NCBI GenBank assembly: GCA_022509185.1
Contig: JAFLTS010000011.1
Span: 16,838-80,837 of the forward strand
Reading direction: 5' to 3'
DNA from: Muribaculaceae bacterium
GTDB taxonomy: Bacteria; Bacteroidota; Bacteroidia; Bacteroidales; Muribaculaceae
Length of the DNA: 64,000 bases
Shown: in pieces, positions 25,226 to 35,291 of the stretch
Numbering within the stretch: position 1 is the stretch's first letter
Layout of the letters: each line of letters starts with the position of its first letter
Notes under the pieces: generated by a model
Database searches by the model: none
Told to the model about the DNA's origin: nothing
Seen by the model: only the letters and a program-made list of their open reading frames with translations
Program-made: the position numbers and the translations under genes

Positions 25226-26230
25226 TTATTCAATGTTTATTAGTTCATATTTGGTTGTCCCCAACCCGATTTTTTCCGCATGGTCAATTATATGGGTACC
25301 ATGTAATTCTTTTATTCTATCAATCATTGGTTGCGCATCATCTCCTTCTACTGACTCGTGATTAAACACCATATCCAAAGCTGCCTTATCGAGTGCCACC
25401 GGATCTGTTGATGCCATTATTCCCATATCCTTTAGGCCCGGAGCTGTAGGATGCCCGTTGCAGTCACAATCTATAGACATATTGTTCATAACATCAATAT
25501 ATACTATATCTTTGCCGGGTTGTTTAAAGTAATTATGTACACCTTGGGCAGCAGACGCCATTGATTCTATAAAACCATCCTGATTATCCGTATATTCCCA
25601 GAAATGTTCCCAATCTTCTGTACGTCCGGCTGAGTGTATATAAGTTTTTCCTGCAGTTGATGCTACTCCGATACTTGAATTTTTCAAGACTCCTCCAAAA
25701 CCTCCCATCTGATGTCCTTTAAAGTGAGCAAGATTAATCATGAAGTCATAATTGGGAAGATGGGAACCGACAATATCATACTTGATCCATGTAGTATCAT
25801 TCACAGGAATTTTGAGATCTCCTTCTGCATCCATAATATCCACAGGAGCTATAGCTGTATAACCTCTTTCTTCAGCGGCTTTTAGATGAGCCTCTGTTGT
25901 ATTTCGGTTGCCGGCATAAGCTGTATTGCTTTCAACAAGTGTTCCGTTTACTTTTTGTACTAATTCTTTAATAAGATCCGGACTAAGATTATAGGATTCA
26001 GCTGACTCACCTGTTGAAATCTTTACTGCCACTTTTCCTTTAGGTTCAACTCCTAATGCTTCGTATATCTTAACAAGAGATTCAGGTGTTATTTCCTTTG
26101 TGAAGTATACTTTTGCTACAGGAATTGAATCATTCGCTCCTTCTTCAGTTACATTTGAGGCCTTTTTGTTTCCACAGGCAGTCAAAACTAAAGCTGATAA
26201 TAAAACAAATATTAAATTTCTCTTTTTCAT
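25226..26230 (-). CDS. DUF362 lipoprotein
   Basis: A 334-residue lipoprotein with lipobox LTACGN (Cys19) and a DUF362 domain (about 65-330). Matching segments are KISTGE near 70, FMINLAHFKGHQMGGFGGVLKN near 160, and IMASTDPVALDKAALDMV near 277. Other DUF362 proteins carry ferredoxin clusters; this one has only the pair DCDCNG and no CX2CX2C motif. It is probably in the periplasm. Function unknown. Confidence 0.85.
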   Translation of the reverse strand: MKKRNLIFVLLSALVLTACGNKKASNVTEEGANDSIPVAKVYFTKEITPESLVKIYEALGVEPKGKVAVKISTGESAESYNLSPDLIKELVQKVNGTLVESNTAYAGNRNTTEAHLKAAEERGYTAIAPVDIMDAEGDLKIPVNDTTWIKYDIVGSHLPNYDFMINLAHFKGHQMGGFGGVLKNSSIGVASTAGKTYIHSAGRTEDWEHFWEYTDNQDGFIESMASAAQGVHNYFKQPGKDIVYIDVMNNMSIDCDCNGHPTAPGLKDMGIMASTDPVALDKAALDMVFNHESVEGDDAQPMIDRIKELHGTHIIDHAEKIGLGTTKYELINIE

Positions 26231-26410
26231 ATGGGTTAGTTTTTTAATAAACGTATTGCTGATATTTTTATTTTTGTTATTTATAGAAGTAAAAGTCTAT
26301 TAAAAAGTTTTGAATTTCTGTAACCTGACTTCAATGTATAGTTCCCTCTATAAGTAATTTTTTCCGTCATGTCATTTTTGAATCTACTCTTGAAATGAAT
26401 TTCTTATAAT

Positions 26411-27007
26411 TTAAGAAATAATTAATTCTTCTAACTTTCGTTTCGGAACATGGTGTGTGCCATCTGCACTACGGTAATATTTTATTTTATCAATTTCTTT
26501 GCTATCCAAATCTTCTATAATTACCTTTTCAATGGGTTTACCTACGGCAATAATATAAAGAGGTTCTAAATTATCTTTCAAATTTAAGATTTCCTTAAGC
26601 TTATTAATATCAAAAGACTTGATAATACAACAGCCCAAACCTTGGGCTACAGCTCCCAAGGTAATTGTTTGTAAATGTAATCCGTCATCACAGAGATAGT
26701 TTTTGGTTATAGAGGTGTCAAGATATTGAATAATGTAAGAAGTTGGTCTTTCTCCTTTTACAGGGCCATCCCAATCCAGAAGATAACCGGCCCATTTTAA
26801 TAATGGAAAAATCAGATTGCAAGTTTCCTTATCGTTTACAATAAAATATTTCATAGGCTGGATATTCCTCCCGGAAGCGCAATATCGTGTTAATTCAATC
26901 ATTTGTATAAGGGTTTCTCTTGCTACAATGTAGGTTTCATCAAAACGACGGTAACTTCTGTCGGCTTTAAGAAGACTTTTTAAAATTTCAAATTTATTAG
27001 GTTCCAT
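26411..27007 (-). CDS. Nitroreductase-family protein
   Basis: A 198-residue flavin-dependent oxidoreductase. The first FMN-binding segment is DRSYRRFDE near 16-24; RYCASGRNIQPMKYFIV at 41-57 and TLGAVAQGLGCCIIKSFD near 119-136 complete the nitroreductase pattern. The end (ADGTHHVPKR) resembles nagreductase-type members of Bacteroidales. It stands alone, 180 nt from DUF362 on the same strand. No substrate can be named. Confidence 0.85.
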   Translation of the reverse strand: MEPNKFEILKSLLKADRSYRRFDETYIVARETLIQMIELTRYCASGRNIQPMKYFIVNDKETCNLIFPLLKWAGYLLDWDGPVKGERPTSYIIQYLDTSITKNYLCDDGLHLQTITLGAVAQGLGCCIIKSFDINKLKEILNLKDNLEPLYIIAVGKPIEKVIIEDLDSKEIDKIKYYRSADGTHHVPKRKLEELIIS

Positions 27008-27458
27008 TTTTAATTAAAGTTTTGAATATGATTCTCCGGAGATATAAAAGTCCGGTTGTCCTTATTTATCTTATCGCCCATAATGATCCCCCTAAATTAT
27101 TAAACTTTTTGTTTTTCAACCAATCTTATTTTCCCATTTTTACCAAAATATATACATCCCTTATGAAGAAAAAAGTATTAATCAAATAATAAGAAGATTT
27201 TGATAAACCTTTTATCCTAAAAGATTTCCAAATCATACTAAGGTATTAACATCAATAATTCCCCTTATTTTTATTATTGTAATATCCCATTTAAATGATG
27301 GGGAACACGGTTCGAGTGGGTGATAATAATGAGCAAAATAGGATGCTTTCAAACAGACGTACGAGCCTATGTGCCTACTTTCAATACTTTAGGTATTTTT
27401 AGGGATAATCCTTTTATATTATATAAGTTTCCCAAAGATTTAGTTTAATTTTGCAGTT
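27008..27458. other. Intergenic region upstream of the biotin operon
   Basis: 451 bp between divergent genes. It contains promoters for both sides. I see no riboswitch, no BirA-type dyad and no stable hairpin. A GGTTCGAGT stretch near 27310 is only a chance resemblance to a tRNA T-loop. Confidence 0.5.
27446..27453 (+). promoter_or_regulatory. -7 element of the bioA promoter
   Basis: TAATTTTG matches TAnnTTTG exactly and ends 5 nt before the bioA ATG. No clear TTG -33 box is present. If used, transcription would start at or within a few bases of the start codon, giving a leaderless mRNA. Confidence 0.45.
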
Positions 27459-28796
27459 ATGGAAATAACCAAAAATCCAGATATGCAATCCTCAGAGCTA
27501 TCTTCTCTTTCTGACGTTTGGGATAAAGAACATCTATGGCATCCCTACACTTCCACCATTTCTCCTTTGCCTACTTTTAAAGTAGAGAGCGCCTCAGGAG
27601 TCAGAATAAAACTTGTTGATGGACGTGAACTGATAGACGGAATGTCATCATGGTGGTGTGTAATCCATGGTTATAATAATCCCCATTTAAATAAAGCTGC
27701 CCATGAGCAGATTGATAAGATGAGCCATGTAATGTTTGGTGGTCTCACTCATGAACCGGCTATAAAGCTTGGTAAATCTTTATTGCAGATGGCACCTCCC
27801 AACATGAATAATATTTTCTTTGCTGACTCCGGTTCGGTAGCTATAGAGGTAGCAATGAAAATGGCAGTACAGGCAATGATTTCAAAAACCGGAAATCATT
27901 CACGTACAAATTTCGCCACCATACGCTCAGGCTATCATGGCGACACTTGGAATGCAATGAGCGTATGTGATCCAGTCACAGGAATGCATGGGGCTTTCGG
28001 TTCATCTTTACCCATCAGGTTTTTTGTGCCTCAACCGAAATCTCGATTTGGAGAAAAATGGAATCCTGAAGATATAAAACCTCTTGAAAAACTGTTAAAA
28101 GAAAAGAGCTCTGAAATAGCCGCAATAATTCTTGAACCAATAGTGCAGGGAGCGGGAGGAATGTGGTTTTATCATCCTCAATATTTACGGGAAGTAAAAA
28201 AACTCTGCGATAAATATGGATTATACTTAATTTTTGATGAGATAGCCACAGGATTTTGGCGTACCGGAAAAAAATTTGCCTGGGAGCATGCCGGAGTTTG
28301 TCCTGATATAATGTGTGTTGGAAAAGGTTTAACCGGAGGCTATCTAACCTTGAGTGCAGTACTTACTACTAAAGAGATTGCCGATACAATTTCACGAGGT
28401 GAAGCCGGAGTTTTAATGCATGGACCCACATTTATGGCTAATCCTCTAGCTTGTGCTATAGCTAATAAATCACTGGAACTCCTTAATGAACAACCCATGG
28501 AAGAAATTATTTCGAAAATTTCGTCCATTATGACTGAAGAATTAGAAGAAGCCAGATTTTTTGATAATGTAAGTGATGTAAGAGTTCTTGGGGCTATAGG
28601 AGTTGTAGAAACAAAAAAACCGGTCAATTTGGAAAAATTTCAAAAGCATTGCATTCAAAGGAATATATGGGTTAGACCTTTTGGTAAGAATGTTTATATA
28701 ATGCCTCCTTATATTATTTCTGAAAAAGATCTTCTTAAATTATGCCGGGAAATGATTGGTATATTAAAAAATGATTTAAAAGAAAGTGGCATTTAA
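27459..28796 (+). CDS. bioA: Adenosylmethionine-8-amino-7-oxononanoate aminotransferase (BioA)
   Basis: A 445-residue class III PLP aminotransferase that converts KAPA to DAPA with S-adenosylmethionine as amino donor. Typical BioA segments are HLWHPYTS near 26-33, [13 protein letters not shown] near 60-72, the cofactor loop [17 protein letters not shown] and the [11 protein letters not shown] segment; the Schiff-base lysine is in [10 protein letters not shown]. The gene is the first of a four-gene operon: its TAA is directly followed by the bioF ATG. No bioB is in the window, so the last step of the pathway must be encoded elsewhere. Confidence 0.96.
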   Translation: MEITKNPDMQSSELSSLSDVWDKEHLWHPYTSTISPLPTFKVESASGVRIKLVDGRELIDGMSSWWCVIHGYNNPHLNKAAHEQIDKMSHVMFGGLTHEPAIKLGKSLLQMAPPNMNNIFFADSGSVAIEVAMKMAVQAMISKTGNHSRTNFATIRSGYHGDTWNAMSVCDPVTGMHGAFGSSLPIRFFVPQPKSRFGEKWNPEDIKPLEKLLKEKSSEIAAIILEPIVQGAGGMWFYHPQYLREVKKLCDKYGLYLIFDEIATGFWRTGKKFAWEHAGVCPDIMCVGKGLTGGYLTLSAVLTTKEIADTISRGEAGVLMHGPTFMANPLACAIANKSLELLNEQPMEEIISKISSIMTEELEEARFFDNVSDVRVLGAIGVVETKKPVNLEKFQKHCIQRNIWVRPFGKNVYIMPPYIISEKDLLKLCREMIGILKNDLKESGI

Positions 28797-29936
28797 ATGA
28801 GCTTTAGTAAAACATTGGAGAGTTTGGAAGAAACGGGTAATCTTCGCCATTTGCCTTCTTCAATTGATGAGGGGATTTTGGATTTTTCAACTAATGATTA
28901 TTTGGGGATTGCAGCCGATAAAGAACTGGCAATAAAATTTATAGAATCTATTGATGATTATCGGTTTTCTTCATCTGCCTCTCGTCTTCTTGCTTCACAT
29001 CAAAATGATTATGAAAATCTTGAGACTTTGTTAGCTAAGGAATATGGTAGACCGGTTCTTCTTTTCAATAGCGGATATCATGCGAACACCGGTATTCTGC
29101 CGGCTTTGACTTCAGATTCTAAATGCTTGATTGTTGCAGATAAGTTAGTTCATGCAAGTGTATTAGATGGTATTATACTTTCCCGTGCTGAATTTCGACG
29201 TTTCCCACATAATGATATTACTTCCCTGAGAAAGATTATAGAAAGTAATTCAACCCATTTTGACAGAATAATTGTGGCGGTTGAAAGTATATATAGCATG
29301 GATGGAGATTATGCCCCTCTTGAAAAATTGCTTGAATTAAAAAAGGAATTTCCAAATATATTCTTATATCTTGATGAGGCACATTCTTTTGGTGTTAAGG
29401 GACAACATGGACTTGGGATGGCCCAAGATTCAACTTTTCCAACTGAATGGGATATGATTGTTTGTCCTTTGGGTAAGGCAGCGGCCTCTATGGGCGCTTT
29501 TGTTGTTTGCAAACCTGAAGTGAAGGATTTCCTTGTGAATAAATGCAGATCCTTGATTTTTTCAACAGCTCTTCCCCCATTGCAGATTAAATGGACTTTA
29601 TTTGCAATTTCACATTTATTTAAAATGGATCAAAAAAGATCTCATTTGGAAAATCTGAATTTAAAATTAACTGATATTTTAAAATCTAATTTTCCGAATC
29701 AAAATGTAACGCCTTCTCATATTCAGCCGCTGATAATTGGAGAATCCCGAGCGACTCAAGATTTATCTAATAGACTTCATAAATTGGGAATTAAAGCTAT
29801 GCCTATTAGAAAACCTACAGTGCCATCCGGTACAGAACGAATCAGATTCAGCCTTTCAGCTGCAATGAAGATGTCAGATCTTAACAAACTTAACGAAGCT
29901 TTCGAAATCATAAATGCAAAGAGAATACATTATTGA
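28797..29936 (+). CDS. bioF: 8-amino-7-oxononanoate synthase (BioF)
   Basis: A 379-residue PLP enzyme of the alpha-oxoamine synthase family that joins pimeloyl-ACP and alanine. DFSTNDYLGIA near 28-38, LFNSGYHANTGILPALT near 90-106, the PLP-binding LDEAHSFGVKGQHGLG and the Schiff-base lysine in CPLGKAAASMGAF are all present. The end of the gene overlaps the following BioG-BioC gene by 23 nt. Confidence 0.95.
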   Translation: MSFSKTLESLEETGNLRHLPSSIDEGILDFSTNDYLGIAADKELAIKFIESIDDYRFSSSASRLLASHQNDYENLETLLAKEYGRPVLLFNSGYHANTGILPALTSDSKCLIVADKLVHASVLDGIILSRAEFRRFPHNDITSLRKIIESNSTHFDRIIVAVESIYSMDGDYAPLEKLLELKKEFPNIFLYLDEAHSFGVKGQHGLGMAQDSTFPTEWDMIVCPLGKAAASMGAFVVCKPEVKDFLVNKCRSLIFSTALPPLQIKWTLFAISHLFKMDQKRSHLENLNLKLTDILKSNFPNQNVTPSHIQPLIIGESRATQDLSNRLHKLGIKAMPIRKPTVPSGTERIRFSLSAAMKMSDLNKLNEAFEIINAKRIHY

Positions 29937-31296
29937 GAAGCCGGGAAACAGGCGATTGTTGATTTTCTTTACAGGATGGTCTACTGATTTTCGTTTTATC
30001 AGTAATATTACTTTATCCCGTGGATATGATTTTATTTGTTGTTGGGATTACCGTAAAATATCCTGGGATACTCTTCATAAACAATATGAAGAAGCCATAG
30101 TGATAGCCTGGTCTTTTGGTGTTTATGTGGCTGAACTTCTTCTACCAACCATTAGCAAAGAGATACCGGTGACCGGGAGCTTTGCCATAAATGGATCGGT
30201 TTTCCCCGTGGATGATGAAAAAGGTATTCCCGTTAAAATTTTTCAAGGAACTCTTAATACCCTTGATGAACGAAATTTGAGAAAATTCAGAATAAGGATT
30301 TCTGGTGGATTAGAAAATTTCAAATGCAGGAACTCTTTTCTGATGACAAATTTAAATATTGAACAACTTATTGAAGAATTAAAGGTTTTCGTACCTTCCT
30401 CTCCTTCCTCTTCTCAAAGATGGCAGTGGGATTTTGCTTTTATTTCAGAAAACGATAAAATATTCCCTCCTTCAAATTTAATCAAAGCTTGGGCTGACAC
30501 ACCTCATTTGATAATACAGGATAGTGAACATGCTGATGATTTTCAAAAAATTTTCAACCTTGTTATAAAAGATAAAGATAACATAGGATTCAATTTTGAA
30601 CGAAGTTTTAATACATATAACGATCAGGCAAAAGTGCAAAACTACATGGCCAGGATGTTATTGGATTACTTAAAGAAAACTGGTAATAGCTATAAAAAAA
30701 TTCTTGAAATTGGATGTGGTGCCGGAAACTTGACTCATTTAATTAAAAAAGAGTTATTTCCCGATGTATTGACTCTTGTAGATTTGGCACCGAAATCACC
30801 TTTGGAAAATGAAGAGTATGTTTCAGGAGATGCTGAACTCTTGATTAATGATTTTTCATCAGACACATACGACTTAATTGTGGCCGGATCTACAATTCAA
30901 TGGTTTCATTCCCCTTTTCGTTTCTTAAAAGGGGTGAAGAGGGTTCTCAAATCCAAAGGAGTTTGCGCCTTGACAACTTATTTATCAGGTAATTTCAAAG
31001 AACTTACAGATCTAACTGGGAATTCCTTACTTTATCTCACAGATTCACAATGGAAGGGCATCGCCAAAAACGCCGGTTTTAGAATTATGAGGGAAGAAGT
31101 AGTAAAAATTGAGCTTGAATTCTCAGAAGTTAAAGATATTTTGTCACATTTAAAATTAACCGGTGTGAATTCACTAACAGCTAATTTAAAAACTATCGGA
31201 GAATTAAAAAATATAATCAAATCATACCCTAAAACCGGAGATAAATACAAATTAACATATCTCTCTTATATAATGTTATTGCAGAAAAATGGCTGA
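29914..31296 (+). CDS. BioG-BioC fusion: pimeloyl-ACP methyl ester esterase and malonyl-ACP O-methyltransferase
   Basis: A 460-residue bifunctional enzyme that opens and closes the early phase of biotin synthesis. The N-terminal BioG domain (about 1-215) is an alpha/beta hydrolase with nucleophile Ser67 in AWSFGVY and the likely His206 in DSEHADDF; it removes the methyl ester from pimeloyl-ACP. The C-terminal BioC domain (about 225-460) is an S-adenosylmethionine methyltransferase with motif I ILEIGCGAGNLT at 263-274 and VAGSTIQWFHSP near 327-338; it makes the malonyl-ACP methyl ester primer. Such fusions are known in Bacteroidales. The gene overlaps bioD by 8 nt. Confidence 0.92.
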   Translation: MQREYIIEKPGNRRLLIFFTGWSTDFRFISNITLSRGYDFICCWDYRKISWDTLHKQYEEAIVIAWSFGVYVAELLLPTISKEIPVTGSFAINGSVFPVDDEKGIPVKIFQGTLNTLDERNLRKFRIRISGGLENFKCRNSFLMTNLNIEQLIEELKVFVPSSPSSSQRWQWDFAFISENDKIFPPSNLIKAWADTPHLIIQDSEHADDFQKIFNLVIKDKDNIGFNFERSFNTYNDQAKVQNYMARMLLDYLKKTGNSYKKILEIGCGAGNLTHLIKKELFPDVLTLVDLAPKSPLENEEYVSGDAELLINDFSSDTYDLIVAGSTIQWFHSPFRFLKGVKRVLKSKGVCALTTYLSGNFKELTDLTGNSLLYLTDSQWKGIAKNAGFRIMREEVVKIELEFSEVKDILSHLKLTGVNSLTANLKTIGELKNIIKSYPKTGDKYKLTYLSYIMLLQKNG

Positions 31297-31921
31297 AAAA
31301 ATATTTATAAGTGGCATAGATACTGATGCCGGGAAAACCTATGCAACCGGTTATTTGGCTCGACAATATAAGGCCGAAGGAAGAAAAGTTGTAACAGTCA
31401 AGTTTATTCAGACAGGATGTGAAATCACTTCTGAAGATATTGAAAAACACAGGGAGATAATGGGAGAGTCTCTTCCGGAAGATGCAGAAGGTCTGACTGC
31501 ACCTATTATATTCAGTTATCCGGCTTCAGCGCAATTAGCTGCTCGTCTTGAAAATCGTGAAATAAATCTTTCCCTAATCGACAATTCAATTGAAATTTTA
31601 GAAAAATCTTATGATGTGATTTTAATAGAAGGTGCGGGAGGTTTAATGGTACCTATAACGGATGATTTCTTTTCTATTGATTTTGCTAAAAACCGAAAGT
31701 TGCCGGTCATTCTTGTCACAAATGGTATACTTGGTTCCATAAATCACACGTTATTGTCTTTAGAGGCTATAAAAAATCGTAATATCGAGTTAAAAGCACT
31801 TGCCTATAACACCTTCTTCGATAAAGACAAAATAATTTGTGAAGATACACGAGAATTTCTCAAACGTTATTTAATCAGACATTTTCCTAAAGCATCCTGG
31901 ATCGAAATACCGGCACTTTAG
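31289..31921 (+). CDS. bioD: Dethiobiotin synthetase (BioD)
   Basis: A 210-residue ATPase that closes the ureido ring of DAPA with CO2. The N-terminal P-loop variant ISGIDTDAGKTYATGYLA is near 6-23, VKFIQTG with the substrate lysine near 37-43, and EGAGGLMVPI near 114-123. It is last in the operon; no clear terminator follows within the 284-nt spacer. Confidence 0.95.
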   Translation: MAEKIFISGIDTDAGKTYATGYLARQYKAEGRKVVTVKFIQTGCEITSEDIEKHREIMGESLPEDAEGLTAPIIFSYPASAQLAARLENREINLSLIDNSIEILEKSYDVILIEGAGGLMVPITDDFFSIDFAKNRKLPVILVTNGILGSINHTLLSLEAIKNRNIELKALAYNTFFDKDKIICEDTREFLKRYLIRHFPKASWIEIPAL

Positions 31922-32205
31922 AGCAGAACATCTGAAAGCAAGATGCGGAATGAGTTAAGGAGAACTTAAGGAGTTTGAAATTTAATTATTTTCCTTCTTT
32001 GTTTAAAATAAGTTTAAAGAATTCATATAAGTCAAATTAAATTAATGAAATCTAACTTTAATTTCTTTAATGGTTCATCGTTGATTAATCTTTAATTGTG
32101 GATTTAAAATAATTTGTTTATTTTGCTTAGTCTTAAAATCTGTAATTAATTTTTAGAATTTCATTAATTAAAGGCATATCAGATTCCTACCAAAAATTTA
32201 ATGTT

Positions 32206-33645
32206 ATGAAGTCAACATATAAAAGTCTTATATTCTTAATTTTAATATTTAGTTCCTATAGTTTTAATACCAGGGCTTCTTCTTTAAGTTTGGAGGAAAT
32301 TATTGATTTGGGCTTGAATGTTCTGGTAATTGATACTGAGAATAATGAAGAACCATCTTGTGAATATGTTTCTCATCCGGAAGGAAGTATGGGAATGTCC
32401 ATTACAAATGCTACCAAAGTACCTGGATCTATTAAAATTTATTCTCCCGCCGGTGAAATCTTATATTATTCCGGAGCATATGAAAAAGGAGAAAGCGGAA
32501 TGACAATCAAAATCAGAGGAAACACTTCTGCTTATTATGACAAGAAACCTTACAAAATTAAACTTCAGAAAAAATCTGATCTGTTATTAAGAGGAGATAA
32601 GAAATATTACGATAAAAACTGGGTTTTACTAAATGATTATTCTTTAAAGGTTGCAATGGGATTTGAGGTTTCAAGACTTATTAAAATGGATTGGACCCCG
32701 GCAGGAGAATATGTAAACGTAATATTAAATGGAGATTATAAAGGCTATTATTATTTAGTGGAATCCGTTGAAAGAAATCAAAATGCGAGAATTGATGTTT
32801 CAGAAGACGGTTTTATAATAGAACATGATCCATACTGGTGGAACGAAAACGGAGAATATCTTGACTCTGAATTTTCTCCTTCTTACAATTACACTTTTAA
32901 ATATCCTGATTATGAAGATATTTCTATTGATCAGTTAAACCGGATTCAGAATGAAATTGAAATTTATGAATCTTCTCTTAAAAATGATACTTTTGAAGAT
33001 TATGTAGACCTGGAATCTTTGGCAAAATGGTTTCTTGGACATGATATTTTAGGCACATGGGATGGAGGAGGTGCAAACTTCTATCTATATAAGTTTGCTG
33101 TACCTTCACCTTCTTTAATAAAGTTTGGTCCATTATGGGATTTCGATTCTATATTAAAAATGGAGAATAAATGGAGTGGCCCTCATAATCAATCCCGATT
33201 TGCTACTTTCTTCAAATCTATTGACACTCCCTTTATGAAAAATTATATTTCTATATGGAAAAATCAAGGGAAAGAAATTAAGAAAGGTCTTGAGGAATAT
33301 ATTCTATATATAAGAGAAGGTAAACAATGGCAAGGCGTAGTTAAGAGCTCAGAGGCAACAGCACCTATTTGGGGAGATACTCTAAATCTTAATGAAATAT
33401 CTGATATGTACGAAGATTGGTTTAACAATCGTTTTGAATGGCTTAGTCAGCAATTAGGTGAATTTAACGATGAAATTTCGGATGAATCAGGCGTAAATTC
33501 TATTTATGACTATGATAAGGATATTTTAAAGGATGTTTATAACTTGCAGGGAATAAAAATTTTATCAAAAGCTTCGACACAGGAGATAAAAAACCTCCCT
33601 CCCGGTATTTATTTTATAAATCATCAAAAATTTGTAATAAAATAA
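32206..33645 (+). CDS. Secreted CotH-family kinase-like protein with C-terminal sorting-type tail
   Basis: A 479-residue secreted protein: signal peptide about 1-25, then a CotH kinase domain (about 95-410) with the RGNTSAYYDKKPYKIKL strand, KNWVLLNDY, and the metal/ATP motif regions TWDGGGANFYLYKF and GPLWDFDS. CotH proteins are protein kinases with an atypical fold, best known from spore coats, but common in secreted form in Bacteroidota. The last 45 residues (YNLQGIKIL, LPPGIYFINHQKFVIK) match the tail of the protein encoded at 38805-40391. Kinase substrate unknown. Confidence 0.87.
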   Translation: MKSTYKSLIFLILIFSSYSFNTRASSLSLEEIIDLGLNVLVIDTENNEEPSCEYVSHPEGSMGMSITNATKVPGSIKIYSPAGEILYYSGAYEKGESGMTIKIRGNTSAYYDKKPYKIKLQKKSDLLLRGDKKYYDKNWVLLNDYSLKVAMGFEVSRLIKMDWTPAGEYVNVILNGDYKGYYYLVESVERNQNARIDVSEDGFIIEHDPYWWNENGEYLDSEFSPSYNYTFKYPDYEDISIDQLNRIQNEIEIYESSLKNDTFEDYVDLESLAKWFLGHDILGTWDGGGANFYLYKFAVPSPSLIKFGPLWDFDSILKMENKWSGPHNQSRFATFFKSIDTPFMKNYISIWKNQGKEIKKGLEEYILYIREGKQWQGVVKSSEATAPIWGDTLNLNEISDMYEDWFNNRFEWLSQQLGEFNDEISDESGVNSIYDYDKDILKDVYNLQGIKILSKASTQEIKNLPPGIYFINHQKFVIK

Positions 33646-33658
33646 TACTTTTAATTCC

Positions 33659-33955
33659 TTGAAGAAATCAATATTTAGAAAAATATTTTCAGGAATTCAA
33701 ACATGGTTACAGACTCTGTCATTTAAGACGGGCCTTATTGTTTTGGGATTATGCATCCCATGTTATATCCTTTCTTTTGCACAAATGGCATTGGATATAA
33801 GTATTTCATTAAAAGGCACTTTATGGATAGTATTTTTTGGATTAGCAAAAACTTTCCAATATTCGGGACTGCTTATCATAGGTGCTGAAGGAGTGAAACG
33901 TCTTAAGGCATGGATGAAAAAGTATAAAGAACGGCTAAATCAATACAAAATGTAG
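33659..33955 (+). CDS. Small two-helix membrane protein (transporter-suffix-like)
   Basis: A 98-residue protein with two hydrophobic helices (about 23-46 and 53-76) and a basic C-terminal tail (GVKRLKAWMKKYKERL). The organisation fits the transporter suffix domain seen at the end of some transporters and as a stand-alone protein in Bacteroidales; this match is tentative. It must start with TTG at 33659, 13 nt after the CotH gene. Function unknown. Confidence 0.6.
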   Translation: MKKSIFRKIFSGIQTWLQTLSFKTGLIVLGLCIPCYILSFAQMALDISISLKGTLWIVFFGLAKTFQYSGLLIIGAEGVKRLKAWMKKYKERLNQYKM

Positions 33956-34003
33956 ATTCTGATCTATTTAGTCTTTATCTTTTTCAATATCTTTTTAATG
34001 ATA

Positions 34004-34639
34004 TTATTTAGTATCTTTAGATTGGTTTATTAAAGGAAGTATTATTTTATTAAAATTGTCTTTTGAAATTATCCGGTAATGAAAATTTACCGCTTTATTA
34101 TATGCATCACTATGATGTACTATAAATTTCCCTTCCCGGAAACCCTCATAAATGTCTTTCCTGTCTTGATCTTCATTCTCAAAGGTCCAGTTCATTTCAG
34201 AAATTTGATGGTCTATCTCTTTCCAAATTTGAATCCAATATTGAAATTCAGGTTGTTGTATACTTTGAACACTTTCTACAAATGCATTGAGATAAGTTTG
34301 GTAAGGAATAATTCCTTCGGATATAAGTCGTAGATTAACTCTATAGAAATTACCCTGAAATCCGGTTGGTTCATAGTCCGGTCCATCATAATATTCCACA
34401 CTGTTCATTTCTTTTAAAATATTATCACATGCAACCCTCTTATCATTGATAAGGTGACCGGGACCATAAAAGTCCTGCATAAAATTTTTATAAACATCCC
34501 TATACTGAGAAACAGGATATTTAGTTCTTTGATAAATTAATGCGGAATGTATAGAATCGTTTCTACTGGTTTGGGCAAATATATTTGAGGAACTGATTGT
34601 CAAAAAGAGAAATATAAGGAATACATTTATATTTTTCAT
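34004..34639 (-). CDS. Secreted protein of unknown function
   Basis: A 211-residue protein with a signal peptide ending near FAQTSRND (about residue 23). I do not recognise a named family, but the YPVSQYRDVYKNFMQDFYGPGHLI segment looks like a conserved Bacteroidales hypothetical. Many aromatic residues and an HYR-type end suggest a compact periplasmic fold. Its start overlaps the stop of the methyltransferase gene by 1 nt (TAATG), so they are translationally coupled. Confidence 0.7.
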   Translation of the reverse strand: MKNINVFLIFLFLTISSSNIFAQTSRNDSIHSALIYQRTKYPVSQYRDVYKNFMQDFYGPGHLINDKRVACDNILKEMNSVEYYDGPDYEPTGFQGNFYRVNLRLISEGIIPYQTYLNAFVESVQSIQQPEFQYWIQIWKEIDHQISEMNWTFENEDQDRKDIYEGFREGKFIVHHSDAYNKAVNFHYRIISKDNFNKIILPLINQSKDTK

Positions 34640-35229
34640 TATCTTTTAATTTTAATAAGGTAGATCTCTTTTGATTCCGCTATCACTTCAGCTTTAAAAC
34701 CGGCTTGAGATAAAATTGAAGCCAGCTTGGTAGCCGAAGGTAGTAATTCGCTTTCTGAATGCCTTTCCTTATGAATATTGTTTATAAAATCCGGGCCACA
34801 TGGAAAGGCAATTATAATATCACCGTTTACCTTTAGATTCTCTCTATAAAGTTTATTTAATGTTGCAATTGGTTGTTGCAAGTGAGGATAAACACTATAT
34901 AACAGAATATGATCATAAGTCCCGGGAATTTTCTCTTTTTCAAAATCCTTATTCAAGAATTCCGGAAATGGTTCAAGTCTATTGAATTTTTCTCTTGCTC
35001 TTTCAAGCATTCCAACTGAAAAGTCTACCGCTGTAATTTTACCTTGCTTTCCGATTTTTTCCGCTATATAAGGGAGAAGCACGCCGGTCCCTGTACCCAG
35101 ATCAAGAACATCCTCATTTTTTTGAATCTCAATAAAACTCAGGATCTCTCTGATTTTTTCCGGGGTTGAGAGTATTTCGTTATCATCCCATGTCGAGGAT
35201 AGTTCATCGAAAAAGCTTCTTTCATCCAT
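34639..35229 (-). CDS. Class I SAM-dependent methyltransferase
   Basis: A 196-residue methyltransferase. Motif I VLDLGTGTGVLLPYIAEK is at about 42-58, the acidic ITAVDFSVGMLERAREK near 68-84 and the post-motif HILLYSVYPHL near 116-126. No extra domain to show the substrate. It is transcribed divergently from a TonB receptor, with which it shares overlapping promoters, and is coupled to the secreted protein downstream. Confidence 0.87.
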   Translation of the reverse strand: MDERSFFDELSSTWDDNEILSTPEKIREILSFIEIQKNEDVLDLGTGTGVLLPYIAEKIGKQGKITAVDFSVGMLERAREKFNRLEPFPEFLNKDFEKEKIPGTYDHILLYSVYPHLQQPIATLNKLYRENLKVNGDIIIAFPCGPDFINNIHKERHSESELLPSATKLASILSQAGFKAEVIAESKEIYLIKIKR

Positions 35230-35258
35230 ATTAGTTAAATTTCAGTTATAATTTTTTA

Positions 35259-35291
35259 CAAATTTAGTAAATATTTGTTATATATCACAAA
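35259..35291 (-). promoter_or_regulatory. Predicted promoter of the methyltransferase gene
   Basis: On the minus strand TTTG (complement of 35288-35291) is followed after 21 nt by an exact TAAATTTG (complement of 35259-35266), about 30 nt before the methyltransferase ATG. It overlaps the opposing promoter at 35274-35305 by 18 bp. Confidence 0.65.

Noticed and set aside
27190..27220. TTGATAAACC as a BirA half-site before bioA
   Set aside because: It has an extra base and no matching right half-site at normal spacing.
27300..27340. GGTTCGAGTGG resembling a tRNA T-loop
   Set aside because: No acceptor, D or anticodon arm can be folded around it.
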